Source: Pseudomonas fortuita
GTDB lineage: Bacteria; Pseudomonadota; Gammaproteobacteria; Pseudomonadales; Pseudomonadaceae
Assembly: GCF_026898135.2 (NCBI RefSeq)
Contig: NZ_CP114035.2
Span: 1,281,501-1,345,500, forward strand
Length of the DNA stretch: 64,000 nt
Direction: 5' to 3'
The position numbers and the translations under genes are program-made. Position 1 is the stretch's first letter. The number at the start of each line of letters is the position of its first letter. Under the pieces are notes generated by a model. It saw only the letters and a program-made list of their open reading frames with translations. It searched no databases and was not told where the DNA came from. Below, piece by piece: positions 1-10,411 of this stretch.

Positions 1-560
1 TGGGCGTCGAATACCACATCGTCGAGAAAGACACCTATTCGGTGGTCAAGGAACTGGTGCCCGAGGGCAAGACCACGTGCTCGCTGTGCTCGCGCCTGCG
101 CCGTGGCACCTTGTATACCTTTGCCGACGAAATCGGCGCAACCAAGATGGCGCTGGGGCACCACCGCGACGACATCGTCGAAACCTTCTTCCTCAACATG
201 TTCTTCAATGGCGCGCTCAAGGGCATGCCGCCGAAGCTGCGCGCCGACGATGGCCGCAACGTGGTGATCCGCCCGCTGGCCTACTGCAGCGAGAAGGACA
301 TCCAGGCCTACTCGGACATGAAGCAATTCCCGATCATCCCGTGCAACCTGTGCGGCTCGCAGGAAAACCTGCAGCGCCAGGTGGTCAAGGACATGCTGGT
401 GGAGTGGGAGCGCAAGCACCCGGGCCGTACCGAAAGCATCTTCCGTGCCCTGCAGAACGTGGCGCCGTCGCAACTGGCCGACCGCAACCTGTTCGACTTC
501 ACCAGCCTGAAAATCGACGAGAACGCCACGCCGCGTTTCCTCGACGTGCTGAACATCTGA
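1..560 (+). CDS. ttcA: tRNA 2-thiocytidine(32) synthetase TtcA, C-terminal part
   Basis: This reading frame is open at the left window edge, so the start and the N-terminal PP-loop (SGGxDS) lie outside. TtcA is a cytoplasmic ATP-dependent enzyme that thiolates cytidine 32 of some tRNAs using a [4Fe-4S] cluster. The visible part holds the family's CxxC pair in CSLCSR at about 70 bases into the window, the GHHRDD segment, and the third cysteine region IPCNLCGSQ followed by QRQ. The C-terminus is intact and ends at 560, four bases before the next gene, which suggests co-transcription. Identification is strong from these motifs; only the missing N-terminus limits it. Confidence 0.93.
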   Translation, partial: GVEYHIVEKDTYSVVKELVPEGKTTCSLCSRLRRGTLYTFADEIGATKMALGHHRDDIVETFFLNMFFNGALKGMPPKLRADDGRNVVIRPLAYCSEKDIQAYSDMKQFPIIPCNLCGSQENLQRQVVKDMLVEWERKHPGRTESIFRALQNVAPSQLADRNLFDFTSLKIDENATPRFLDVLNI

Positions 561-564
561 GCCG

Positions 565-1236
565 ATGCGCGACTATCAGTGGTTGCATGAGTACTGCCTG
601 AACCGCTTTGGCTCGGCCCAGGCGCTGGAGGCCTTTCTGCCGCAGCCGCGCACGTCGGCGCAGCTGCGCGGCATCAGCGACGACCGCTACCTGTCGACCT
701 TGGCGCTGCGCGTGTTCCGCGCCGGGCTCAAGCACAGCCTGGTGGATGCCAAGTGGCCAGTGTTCGAGCAGGTGTTTTTCGGTTTCGACCCGGAGAAGGT
801 GGTGCTGATGGGCGCCGAGCACCTGGAGCGGCTGATGCAAGACGAGCGCATCATTCGCCACCTGGGCAAGCTCAAGAGCGTGCCGCGCAATGCGCAGATG
901 ATCCTCGACGTGACGAAGGAGAAGGGCAGCTTTGGCGCCTTCATCGCCGACTGGCCGGTGACCGACATTATCGGCTTGTGGAAGTACCTGGCCAAGCACG
1001 GCAACCAGCTGGGTGGGCTGTCGGCGCCGCGTTTCCTGCGTATGGTTGGCAAGGACACCTTTATCCCCACCGATGACATGGCGGCGGCGTTGATTGCACA
1101 GAAGGTGATCGACAAGCAGCCGACCAGTCAACGCGACCTGGCCTTGGTGCAACAGGCGTTCAACCAGTGGCATGCAGAGAGTGGGCGGCCGCTGTGCCAG
1201 TTGTCGGTGATGCTGGCGCATACCGTCAACCATTGA
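565..1236 (+). CDS. DNA-3-methyladenine glycosylase I-like protein
   Basis: The 223-residue product resembles the Tag family of base-excision glycosylases that remove 3-methyladenine from alkylated DNA. The stretch from about residue 52 to 115 (VFRAGLKHSLVDAKWPVF, FDPEKV, IIRHLGKLKSV.RNAQ) follows the family core, in which a helix-hairpin-helix fold flips the damaged base. It is longer than E. coli Tag (187 residues). I cannot see the N-terminal RCxW segment or the HxxxC pair that build Tag's zinc site, so it is a divergent, apparently zinc-free member. The start is four bases after ttcA. Substrate range cannot be judged from sequence. Confidence 0.8.
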   Translation: MRDYQWLHEYCLNRFGSAQALEAFLPQPRTSAQLRGISDDRYLSTLALRVFRAGLKHSLVDAKWPVFEQVFFGFDPEKVVLMGAEHLERLMQDERIIRHLGKLKSVPRNAQMILDVTKEKGSFGAFIADWPVTDIIGLWKYLAKHGNQLGGLSAPRFLRMVGKDTFIPTDDMAAALIAQKVIDKQPTSQRDLALVQQAFNQWHAESGRPLCQLSVMLAHTVNH

Positions 1237-1247
1237 GATTTGTGTTG

Positions 1248-1337
1248 GCCTTTTCGCGGGCATGCCCGCTCCCACAGGTCCAGCGCAGGCCTCAAGTGTG
1301 CCGCGATCCCTGTGGGAGCGGGCGAGCCCGCGAAAAA
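1248..1337. repeat. REP inverted pair
   Basis: Two oppositely oriented REP units (1248-1278 and 1308-1337) share the core CGGGC..GCCCGCTCCCACAGG and its complement. They lie between two convergent genes. Such pairs are typical of P. putida intergenic DNA and can form a long hairpin that may stabilise or end both transcripts. Confidence 0.85.
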
Positions 1338-1338
1338 T

Positions 1339-2700
<1,362 letters not shown>

Positions 2701-2785
2701 GTCGGGTCGCATCCAGCTGGGTGTGGCGGCTATTCTAACCGCAGCGACTGACCAATTTGCTTTAAAACTCGAGAAGGATTGACCC

Positions 2786-3250
2786 ATGGCAAGGCGTCTG
2801 GCAGCAGTACTGGCCATCACCGCGAGCCTGTTGCTCGGTGGTTGCGGTGCCGATTATGGCGTGGACCAACACGGTAATACGGTTAAGGCCGAACAGATCG
2901 AAGGGCACTGGCTGGTGCTCAACTATTGGGCCGAATGGTGCGGGCCGTGCCGTACCGAAATCCCGGAATTGAACGCGGCGGCCAAGCAGTGGGCGGCCGA
3001 TGGCATCAAGGTGGTGGGGGTGAACTTCGATGGCTTGCAAGGGCAGGACCTGAAACAGGCCGCTGAAACCCTGGGCATCGGTTTTACCGTACTGGCCCAG
3101 GACCCGGCCGAGCGTTATGACCTGCCCCGCAGCGAGGCGCTGCCGGTGACCTACATCATCGATGACAAGGGCAAGGTGCGTGAGCAGTTGATGGGCGAGC
3201 AGACCCTGGAAGGGCTGCAGGCCAAGATCAAGGCCCTGAAAGGCGCCTGA
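2786..3250 (+). CDS. Thioredoxin-like (TlpA/ResA type) lipoprotein
   Basis: The 154-residue product begins with a lipoprotein signal and the lipobox LLGGC (Cys20), so it should be anchored on the periplasmic side. A thioredoxin fold follows, with the redox motif WCGPC at about residues 51-55 and the cis-proline segment LPVTYIID near 126. TlpA-like proteins reduce periplasmic disulfides or act in cytochrome maturation; the exact partner cannot be read here. It is divergent from arsC with 85 bases between the starts. Confidence 0.88.
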   Translation: MARRLAAVLAITASLLLGGCGADYGVDQHGNTVKAEQIEGHWLVLNYWAEWCGPCRTEIPELNAAAKQWAADGIKVVGVNFDGLQGQDLKQAAETLGIGFTVLAQDPAERYDLPRSEALPVTYIIDDKGKVREQLMGEQTLEGLQAKIKALKGA

Positions 3251-3284
3251 TGCAGTTGGGGCCGCAAAGCGGCCCCGGCAATCC

Positions 3285-3689
3285 TCAGCCTTCCTCAGGC
3301 CAGAACCGCAGTGGCTTGCCTTCGGCGGGCCAGAAGCGCATCTGCTCCACCGGCGACACATCCCAGCGCTCTACCGTTTCCAGCGCCTGCAAAAAGCGCT
3401 TTTCCTGCTCCATCAACGCCGGTGCGCACAGCTTGCGGGTCTTGCCGACCTTGCCGAAGCTCAGGCGCTCACCCTCCAGCGTATACGGCGCAAACCAGTG
3501 GTTGCAGCCGGCATTGCCATAGGCGCGGCCGTCGCTGGCCAGGGTCAGGGTCAGGTGGCTGTAGTCGATCAGCGGGCGTTCGCCAATCCACTCCAGCACG
3601 TAGCTGCGCTCCTGTTGCAGTTTTGAAGGTTGTGCGGCGCAGCCGAGCAGGCTGGTGGTAATCAGCACGCCGGTCAGCAGATTTTTCAC
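3285..3689 (-). CDS. META-domain lipoprotein (HslJ-like)
   Basis: Starting at the GTG at 3689, the 134-residue protein has a short signal and lipobox SLLGC, then a META-type domain with the characteristic GNAGCNHWFAPY segment and a downstream MEQEKRFLQAL helix. META/HslJ proteins are small outer-membrane or periplasmic proteins linked in E. coli to novobiocin resistance and heat shock; their biochemistry is unclear. The GTG overlaps the stop of the upstream gene as GTGA, so the two are translated together. The longer upstream frame is not supported. Confidence 0.75.
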   Translation of the reverse strand: MKNLLTGVLITTSLLGCAAQPSKLQQERSYVLEWIGERPLIDYSHLTLTLASDGRAYGNAGCNHWFAPYTLEGERLSFGKVGKTRKLCAPALMEQEKRFLQALETVERWDVSPVEQMRFWPAEGKPLRFWPEEG

Positions 3690-4123
3690 TCGGCGCTCTC
3701 CTGGCAACCCGGGCACAGGTGTTTTTCGCCACGGCTGGCCCAGCCCAGTTCGGCGATACGTGCGTTGGCGGCGGGCTGGCGGGCTTTCTTGCCCAGCTTG
3801 GCGTCCACGGCAAATTCGAAATCCAGCACGGCGTCGCAGCTGTCGCACTCAACCTGCCAAGTGAGGATTTCCAGTTCGTTGAACACGGGCCCGCTGGCCA
3901 CGGCAACCCACTGGCCGCGCGGGTTGATCAGGTGGCGCACGCTGTCCACGGTCAGTCGCATGGACAAGTCCTTGCTGCCCTTGAGGGTCACCAGCAGGGT
4001 GTCGCCTTTGTGCATCGAACCGCCGTTGCCGGTGACCTGATAGCGGCCCGGCACCAGTGCACGGCACTCGATCAGGGTGTGTTGCGGGTTGAAAAGGGTG
4101 TAGCGGAAATCGTGCTCGACCAT
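3686..4123 (-). CDS. Hypothetical protein with C-terminal zinc-ribbon-like cysteines
   Basis: I do not recognise this 145-residue protein by family. It starts at the ATG at 4123 behind a good Shine-Dalgarno (TGGAGGA). The N-terminal 70 residues are beta-rich and basic. The C-terminal half has two cysteine pairs, CDSC near residue 92 and CPGC near 139, arranged like a zinc ribbon. No signal peptide or membrane helix is seen, so it is probably cytoplasmic. Its last bases overlap the META lipoprotein start. Confidence 0.7.
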   Translation of the reverse strand: MVEHDFRYTLFNPQHTLIECRALVPGRYQVTGNGGSMHKGDTLLVTLKGSKDLSMRLTVDSVRHLINPRGQWVAVASGPVFNELEILTWQVECDSCDAVLDFEFAVDAKLGKKARQPAANARIAELGWASRGEKHLCPGCQESAE

Positions 4124-4154
4124 GGGTCCTCCAGAAATGCCGCGTATCCTAGCA

Positions 4155-5144
4155 CTAACCCATGACCAGATTCTGTGGATTGCCTGCCGCCCAGCGGTTG
4201 ATGTTGTCCAGCGTGGTGGCGGCAATGGCGTCCAGCGCTTCGCGGGTAAGGAAGGCCTGATGGGCAGTGATGATCACGTTGGGGAAGGTCAGCAGGCGGG
4301 CCAGTACATCGTCCTGCAGGGGCAGGTCGGAGCGGTCCTCGAAGAACAGCTGGGCTTCTTCTTCGTAGACGTCCAGGCCCAGGTAGCCAAGCTGGCCGCT
4401 TTTCAGCGCGTCGATCAGTGCCGGGGTATCGACCAGTGCGCCACGCCCCGTGTTGATCAGCATGGCGCCGTGCTGCAGTTGCGCCAGGCTTTGTGCATTG
4501 ATCAAATGCCGGGTGTGCTCGGTCAGCGGGCAGTGCAGGCTGATGATACGGGCTTCGCGCAACAGCTCGGGCAAGGTCAGGTAGCGCGCGCCGAGGGCCA
4601 GCAGCTCTGGGTTGGGGTAGGGGTCGTAGGCCAGCAGCTGGCAGCCGAAGCCAGCCATGATACGGGCGAAGGCGGCACCGATCTGGCCGGTGCCGACCAC
4701 ACCGACGGTTTTGCCGTGCAGGTCGAAACCGGTCAGCCCGTGCAGGGTGAAGTCGCCTTCGCGGGTGCGGTTGTAGGCCCGGTGCAGGCGCCGGTTGAGG
4801 GCCAGGATCAGTGCCACGGCGTGTTCGGCCACAGCGTGCGGCGAGTAGGCCGGCACGCGCACCACGGCAAGGCCCAGGCGCTGGGCAGCGGCCAGGTCGA
4901 CATGGTTGTAGCCGGCCGAACGCAGGGCGATCAGGCGTGTGCCGCCTTCGGCCAGGCGCTGGAGCACCGAGGCGTCGAGTTCATCATTGATGAAGGCGCA
5001 AACGGCTTCGTAGCCGCTGGCCAGGGCAGCGGTGTCGAGGGTCAGGCGGGCGGGCTGGAAATGCAGCTCCAGCGCGCTGCCGCTGGCGGCCCGGGTGAAA
5101 CTTTCCTGGTCGTAATGCTGGCTGCTGAACAACAGGACGCGCAT
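4155..5144 (-). CDS. ldhA: D-lactate dehydrogenase (2-hydroxyacid dehydrogenase), fermentative type
   Basis: The 329-residue NAD-dependent enzyme interconverts pyruvate and D-lactate in the cytoplasm. The Rossmann motif VGVVGTGQIG spans residues 147-156. The catalytic triad is visible as Arg234 (NTGRGALVD), a glutamate at about 261-263 in DVYEEEA, and His295 (TAHQAF). The DVYEEEAQLFFEDRS segment is typical of LdhA rather than phosphoglycerate dehydrogenase. The start at 5144 follows AGGAGCC. It lies just downstream of gacS on the same strand with a 13-base gap, so read-through is likely. Confidence 0.92.
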   Translation of the reverse strand: MRVLLFSSQHYDQESFTRAASGSALELHFQPARLTLDTAALASGYEAVCAFINDELDASVLQRLAEGGTRLIALRSAGYNHVDLAAAQRLGLAVVRVPAYSPHAVAEHAVALILALNRRLHRAYNRTREGDFTLHGLTGFDLHGKTVGVVGTGQIGAAFARIMAGFGCQLLAYDPYPNPELLALGARYLTLPELLREARIISLHCPLTEHTRHLINAQSLAQLQHGAMLINTGRGALVDTPALIDALKSGQLGYLGLDVYEEEAQLFFEDRSDLPLQDDVLARLLTFPNVIITAHQAFLTREALDAIAATTLDNINRWAAGNPQNLVMG

Positions 5145-5157
5145 GGTCAGGCTCCTC

Positions 5158-7941
5158 CTACAAGTGCTGCGTAGGCCACAGCAACGGCCATGCACTCAAT
5201 CTGGCCTGCGCCGCTAGCCGGCTGATCGCACCGTCCAGCTCATCCAGCGCTTGCTGTGCCTGTGGGTGGTCCTGCTTGAGCAGGGTTTCGCTGCGCTGAC
5301 AGGCTGCGCGCAGCTGTGGCACACCACAATAGCGCGAGGCACCGTTAAGGCGGTGTACCTGTTCTATCAGGGCATTGCGGTCGTCTGCCTCGCGGGCGGC
5401 GCGTATGGCATCGCGGTCGGCGTCCAGCGAGGACAGCAGCATGCTCAGCATGTCGGCCGCCAGGTCCGCCTTGCCTGCCGCCAGGCGAAGGCCTTCTTCG
5501 GGGTCGAGCACCTTCAGGTCATCACTGCTGGCCAATGGCTCTGTCTGCGCCTGTTGCGGCACGCCCAGGCTCAAACCAGTCCACTTCATCACCACTTGCG
5601 CCAGTTGCCGCTCGCTGATCGGCTTGGTCAGGTAGTCGTCCATGCCAGCGTGCAGCAGTGCGCGCTTTTCGTTGGCCATGGCATGGGCGGTGAGGGCGAC
5701 GATTGGCAAAGGGTTACTACTTTGGGTGTTTTCCCAAAGGCGGATCTGCTCGGTGCAGGCGCGGCCATCCATGCCGGGCATCTGCACGTCCATCAGCACC
5801 AGATCGAACGGCTCGTCCTGCACGGCCTCCACCGCTGCATAGCCGTTGTCCACGGCCAGCACCTGGGCGCCCAGGTCCTCGAGCAGGGTTTGCACAAGCA
5901 GCAGGTTGGCGGCGTTGTCGTCGACGCAGAGAACCTTCGGCTGGCGCTGGCCATTGATGTTGTGCGCCTCGCTCTGTGGACGGCGCGGTTGCACCAGCTC
6001 CATCAGCAGACGGCGCAGTTTGCGGGTGCAGGTGGGCTTGGACAGCAACTGGCCATGGCCGTTGGGCAGGTAGGGGTGATAAAGCGCCTGCTCGGTGGTG
6101 GGGCACAGCACCACGCACTGGCAATGGTAACGCTCAAGTTGCTGGTGATAGTGGCCCAGTTGTTCGGGCGACAGGTTGCCCATGTTCGCCCCGAGCACGG
6201 CGAACTCGAACGGCAGGCCGGCCTGGCTGGCGGCCTGTACCGCCTGCAGCAACTGCTCGTAGGAGGCGAACAGGCTGACGCTGAGGCCGCAGTCCTCCAG
6301 CTGGTGTTCCAAGGCCTGGCGCGCCAGCTCGTGGCCGTCGACGATGGCTGCGCGGCGGCCCAGCAGCGGCTGCAACGGCTGCTCCTCGAGGTCGTCGTGG
6401 GCTTTTGGCAGGTTGAGGCTGATCCAGAACTGCGACCCCTCGCCCGGGGTACTGTCGACACCGATTTCGCCACCCATCTGCTCGATCAGGCGCTTGGAAA
6501 TTACCAGCCCCAGCCCCGTGCCACCGGGTTGGCGGGCCAGCGAGTTGTCGGCCTGGCTGAAGGCCTGGAACAGCGTGCGCACCTCCTGCGGTGACAAACC
6601 GATACCCGTGTCCTGCACGCTGATGCGCAGCTGCGCGCTGTCCTCGTGCTCGTCTTCGAGCATGGCGCGCACGACGATGGTGCCTTCGCGGGTGAACTTG
6701 ATGGCGTTGCTGACAAGGTTGGTGAGGATCTGCTTGAGCCGCAACGGGTCGCCGATCAGCGAAGAAGGGGTGTCGCGGTAGATCAGGCTGAGCAATTCCA
6801 GCTGCTTGGCGTGGGCGGCCGGGGCGAGGATGGTCAAGGTGTCCTGGATCAGGTCGCGCAGGTTGAAAGGAATGCTGTCGAGCACCAGCTTGCCGGCCTC
6901 GATCTTGGAGAAATCGAGGATTTCGTTGATGATCCCCAGCAGGTTGTCGGCTGACTTCTCGATGGTGTTCAGGTAGTCCAGCTGGCGTGGCGTCAGCTCG
7001 CTTTTCTGCAGCAGATGGGTAAAGCCCAGGATGCCGTTGAGCGGCGTGCGGATTTCGTGGCTCATGTTGGCCAGGAACTCCGACTTGATGCGGCTGGCCT
7101 CAAGGGCCTCTTTGCGCGCCATGTCCAGTTCGATGTTCTGGATTTCGATGGTTTCCAGGTTCTGGCGCACGTCTTCAGTGGCCTGATCGATGCTGTGCTG
7201 CAGTTCTTCGTGAGCGTTTTGCAGGGTTTCGGCCATGCGGTTGATGCCACGGGCCAGCTCGTCCAGCTCGTGGCTGCCCATGGTCGGCAGGCGTTCTTCG
7301 AGGTGGCCGTCCTTGAGTTGGTTGACCGCGTGTTTGATGCGCTCGATGGGGTCGTTGATGGTGCGGCTCATGCGCAGCGCCAGCAGGCCGCTGAGTACCA
7401 GGCAGGCGAGGATCAGCAGCAGGCTGGTGAACAGGTTGCGGTAGCCGCGCAGCAGGGTGCCGTCGTGCGACAGCTCGATCTCGACCCAGCCTAGCAGGCG
7501 CTCGGCTTCGGCCGGCACGGCATCGGTGGCGAGGTCGCGGTGGTGGCCGAACACGGGCATCAGGTAGCGGGTGGCGTCATTGCCGCTGCGTTGCAGCAGT
7601 TGCGTGCCAGTGCCTCCGCTGGGCGGCTGGTTGAGCATGCTCGGGCCCGCGTGGGCCAGGCGCGTGCGGTCCGGGGCCAGGAATGCGACTGCGCGCACAT
7701 CGGCCTGTTCCAGGGTCTGCGCGGCGATGCGCTCCAGCTGTGCGGGCGCAAGCCGGGCCATGGCGGGTGCAGCCAACGGCGCCAGCTGCTCGGCGATCAT
7801 CTTGCCGCGTTGCAGCAACTGGGTACGCAGGTCGTTCTGTTGCAGCCAGGTAAAGTAACTGCCGAGCACCAGGGCCATCAGAGCGGCCGGCAGCAGGGCC
7901 AGCAGCAGGACCCGGCTGCGGATTCCCAAACGATCGAGCAC
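5158..7941 (-). CDS. gacS: Hybrid sensor histidine kinase GacS
   Basis: This 927-residue inner-membrane kinase phosphorylates GacA and thereby controls Rsm small RNAs, secondary metabolism and biofilm. Domains in order are: a membrane helix (11-33), a periplasmic sensor (about 40-168), a second helix (170-190), HAMP (190-245), a coiled coil, HisKA with His295 in MSHEIRTP, an ATPase domain (about 400-510), a receiver with phospho-Asp718 ([10 protein letters not shown]), and an HPt domain with His863. Residues 528-650 look like an additional degenerate receiver without an aspartate at the expected place. Position beside ldhA and the pirR-like gene matches GacS in other Pseudomonas. Confidence 0.95.
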   Translation of the reverse strand: MLDRLGIRSRVLLLALLPAALMALVLGSYFTWLQQNDLRTQLLQRGKMIAEQLAPLAAPAMARLAPAQLERIAAQTLEQADVRAVAFLAPDRTRLAHAGPSMLNQPPSGGTGTQLLQRSGNDATRYLMPVFGHHRDLATDAVPAEAERLLGWVEIELSHDGTLLRGYRNLFTSLLLILACLVLSGLLALRMSRTINDPIERIKHAVNQLKDGHLEERLPTMGSHELDELARGINRMAETLQNAHEELQHSIDQATEDVRQNLETIEIQNIELDMARKEALEASRIKSEFLANMSHEIRTPLNGILGFTHLLQKSELTPRQLDYLNTIEKSADNLLGIINEILDFSKIEAGKLVLDSIPFNLRDLIQDTLTILAPAAHAKQLELLSLIYRDTPSSLIGDPLRLKQILTNLVSNAIKFTREGTIVVRAMLEDEHEDSAQLRISVQDTGIGLSPQEVRTLFQAFSQADNSLARQPGGTGLGLVISKRLIEQMGGEIGVDSTPGEGSQFWISLNLPKAHDDLEEQPLQPLLGRRAAIVDGHELARQALEHQLEDCGLSVSLFASYEQLLQAVQAASQAGLPFEFAVLGANMGNLSPEQLGHYHQQLERYHCQCVVLCPTTEQALYHPYLPNGHGQLLSKPTCTRKLRRLLMELVQPRRPQSEAHNINGQRQPKVLCVDDNAANLLLVQTLLEDLGAQVLAVDNGYAAVEAVQDEPFDLVLMDVQMPGMDGRACTEQIRLWENTQSSNPLPIVALTAHAMANEKRALLHAGMDDYLTKPISERQLAQVVMKWTGLSLGVPQQAQTEPLASSDDLKVLDPEEGLRLAAGKADLAADMLSMLLSSLDADRDAIRAAREADDRNALIEQVHRLNGASRYCGVPQLRAACQRSETLLKQDHPQAQQALDELDGAISRLAAQARLSAWPLLWPTQHL

Positions 7942-8134
7942 ACTCGCCTCCTGTCATGTGCCTGGACGCCGTCAAGCGATGACGGCCAAGCCGGGAAGTT
8001 ACTCCGCCTGCAGCGCTATTGCACCTCTTTAGTCGCTGTTTTGCACCATTGCCGGGGCATTGGTCACAGGGCGGTTGCCTGGCGGGTATTGGATGCTCAA
8101 TAATCGCGCAATTGAGAATGCATGGCAGTTGCCA

Positions 8135-8854
8135 ATGAATCCTGTAGCTATTTACAACTCCAACATCCTCGCCATCGAGGACGACCCGGTTCTGGGTGCC
8201 TATCTCCACGAAGAGCTGCAACGCGGCGGCTTCCAGGTAACCTGGTGCCGAAATGGGCTGGAGGGGCTGGAAACGGCGGGTCGCCAGGTTTTCGATGTGG
8301 TGCTCATGGATATTTTGCTGCCCGGGTTGAACGGCCTGGATGCCTTGGCGCAATTGCGCAAGCGCAGCGCGACGCCGGTGATCCTGATGTCGGCGCTAGG
8401 TGCCGAGGCTGACCGCATCAGCGGCTTCCAGCGCGGGGCCGACGATTACCTACCCAAGCCGTTCAGCATGGCCGAGCTGCAGGTGCGCATCGAGGCAATC
8501 TTGCGCCGGGTGGCGCTGGAGCGCCGTCACCAAGCCCCGCTGGAGCATGCCGCCTGCGGCGAGCTGCAGTTTGACGAGGGCTTGTGTGACGTACGCCTGG
8601 ACGGTCGCCTGGCGGGCCTGACCCCCAGTGAATACCGCCTGTTCGACATCCTGAACCGCAACTTCGATGATGTCCTGAGCAAGCCATTCCTGTACCAGCA
8701 GGTGTTGCAGCGTGGCTATTCGCGGCATGACCGCAGCCTGGACATGCACGTCAGCCAGATCCGCCGCAAGCTCAAGGGCATTGGCTATCACGAACGGCAG
8801 ATCCGAACCGTGTGGGGCAAGGGTTATGTCCTCAGCGCCAGCGAGGCGGAGTGA
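8135..8854 (+). CDS. OmpR-family response regulator, PirR-like
   Basis: The 239-residue protein has a receiver domain (8-125) with phospho-acceptor Asp59 in VVLMDILLPG and the conserved lysine in DDYLPKPFS, then a winged-helix DNA-binding domain ending in VWGKGYVLS. It is paired with the sensor kinase that follows six bases after its stop. In P. aeruginosa the pair next to gacS and cysM is PirR/PirS, which activates the enterobactin receptor gene pirA, so I infer orthology from synteny. Start choice is uncertain: the ATG at 8135 places the receiver at a usual offset, but an ATG at 8093 is also in frame. Confidence 0.85.
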   Translation: MNPVAIYNSNILAIEDDPVLGAYLHEELQRGGFQVTWCRNGLEGLETAGRQVFDVVLMDILLPGLNGLDALAQLRKRSATPVILMSALGAEADRISGFQRGADDYLPKPFSMAELQVRIEAILRRVALERRHQAPLEHAACGELQFDEGLCDVRLDGRLAGLTPSEYRLFDILNRNFDDVLSKPFLYQQVLQRGYSRHDRSLDMHVSQIRRKLKGIGYHERQIRTVWGKGYVLSASEAE

Positions 8855-8860
8855 TCCCCC

Positions 8861-10252
8861 ATGCTTGACCGCCATTCGCTGTTCTGGAAACTGGCCATCC
8901 TGCTGGTGGGCTTCTGCCTGCTGATGATCGGCCTCAGTTACACCTGGGGCCGGCACATGGAAATCCAGAATGCCTTCCTCTCGGAGCCGGCGCGGCAGGT
9001 GTTGCGTGGCTATGCCGGCGAGGCTGAACAGGCCTGGCGCAGCGGCGGCCGGGCAGGGCTTGACCAGTGGGTGGCGACGATGCACCAGCGCGAACGGGGC
9101 TGGGTTGGCGTGCTCGATATCAACCTGAGGCCGCTCGACAGCGCCACCCTCGACCCGCAGATCATGCAGCGGCTGACGCGCCTGCGGGGTGTCGACTGGC
9201 CGATGAGCCGGCGCAGCGTCGACCAGCCGTGGGTACGTATACCGTTCCCGGGGGCGCCTGAGCAGGGCATGGTGGTGATCGAACTGCCACAGCGGTTCAA
9301 TCCGGACCAGTACCGGTTGCTGTGGCGCATCGTCACCAACGGCGTCATCCCTGGCCTGTTCACCTTGCTGTTGTGCGTGGGCCTGTACCGCATGTTGATC
9401 GTGCCGCTGAATCAGCTTCGCGAGCAGGCCAATGCCTGGCGCGCCGATCAGTTATCGGCTCGCCTCGACTCGCGCACTATCGCACGCCATGACGAGCTGG
9501 GCGAACTGGCCCGCGCCTTTGACCAGATGGCCGAGCGCCTGCAGGGCACGGTGGCCATGCAGCAGCAGTTGCTGCGCGACCTGTCCCACGAAATGCGCAC
9601 ACCGCTGAGCCGCTTGCGGGTGGCATGCGACGGCGAAACCGACCTGCAGCGCCTGCGCGAACGCCTGACCCGCGAAGTGGACTGCATGCAGCAGTTGGTG
9701 GAGGACACCCTGCAGTTGGCCTGGCAGGACGCCGAACGTGCGCCGATGAACCTGGAGCCCATCGAAGTCCACGCGCTTTGGGAACTGCTGGCAGAGAATG
9801 CCAGCTACGAAAGCGGCTGGTCTCCCGCGCGCCTGCGCTGCGAAGTACCGGCCGACTGTTGGGTGCAGGGCAACCTCAACCACTTGGCCCAGGCACTGGA
9901 AAACATCTTGCGCAACGCCATTCGTCACTCGCCGGCCGAGGGGGTGGTGCGGCTGGGTGGTCAGCCCGAAGGCAGTTATTGGCGGCTGTGGCTGGAGGAC
10001 GAGGGCGGCGGTGTGGCTGAAGAAGACCTGGAGCGGATCTTCGCCCCGTTCTCGCGGCTGGACGGTTCTCGGCCAGGGGATGGGGGGTTCGGCCTGGGCT
10101 TGAGCATCGCCCGCAGTGCCATTCAGCGCCAAGGCGGCACTTTGTGGGCGCAGAATGGCAAGCGTGGGCTGCGGCTGTGGATGAGGTTGCCGTTACATGC
10201 GCCGGCCCCTTCGCAGGTAAACCCGCTCCCACAGGGTCACCACTACTCTTGA
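8861..10252 (+). CDS. Sensor histidine kinase, PirS-like
   Basis: The 463-residue kinase has two membrane helices (8-28 and 160-180) around a ~130-residue periplasmic domain, then HAMP (180-235), HisKA with His243 in DLSHEMRTPLSRLR, and a HATPase domain with NAIRHS, DEGGG and GFGLGLSI boxes. It should phosphorylate the regulator encoded just upstream. Short periplasmic domains like this occur in PfeS/PirS iron sensors. The last ~16 residues (APSQVNPLPQG and on) are encoded by a REP element, so the tail is probably a recent, non-native extension. Confidence 0.87.
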   Translation: MLDRHSLFWKLAILLVGFCLLMIGLSYTWGRHMEIQNAFLSEPARQVLRGYAGEAEQAWRSGGRAGLDQWVATMHQRERGWVGVLDINLRPLDSATLDPQIMQRLTRLRGVDWPMSRRSVDQPWVRIPFPGAPEQGMVVIELPQRFNPDQYRLLWRIVTNGVIPGLFTLLLCVGLYRMLIVPLNQLREQANAWRADQLSARLDSRTIARHDELGELARAFDQMAERLQGTVAMQQQLLRDLSHEMRTPLSRLRVACDGETDLQRLRERLTREVDCMQQLVEDTLQLAWQDAERAPMNLEPIEVHALWELLAENASYESGWSPARLRCEVPADCWVQGNLNHLAQALENILRNAIRHSPAEGVVRLGGQPEGSYWRLWLEDEGGGVAEEDLERIFAPFSRLDGSRPGDGGFGLGLSIARSAIQRQGGTLWAQNGKRGLRLWMRLPLHAPAPSQVNPLPQGHHYS

Positions 10253-10300
10253 GGCCAGTGGAGTACCTGTGGGAGCGAGTTTACCCGCGAAGAAGCCCGC
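10202..10300. repeat. REP inverted pair, first unit inside the kinase gene
   Basis: The first REP unit (10202-10236) lies inside the 3' end of the preceding sensor kinase gene and supplies its stop-proximal codons. The inverted partner is at 10266-10300. Both carry the P. putida REP core with GTAAACCCGCTCCCACAGG. Confidence 0.85.
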
Positions 10301-10411
10301 ACAGGTCCGCGTTATAGCTTGTAGCTATATACACCACAGATTGCGTGATATGGCCGCGAAGGGTTTGCCGGTATGATAGGCGCCCCTGCCGTCCGGATTG
10401 TGAAATACACC

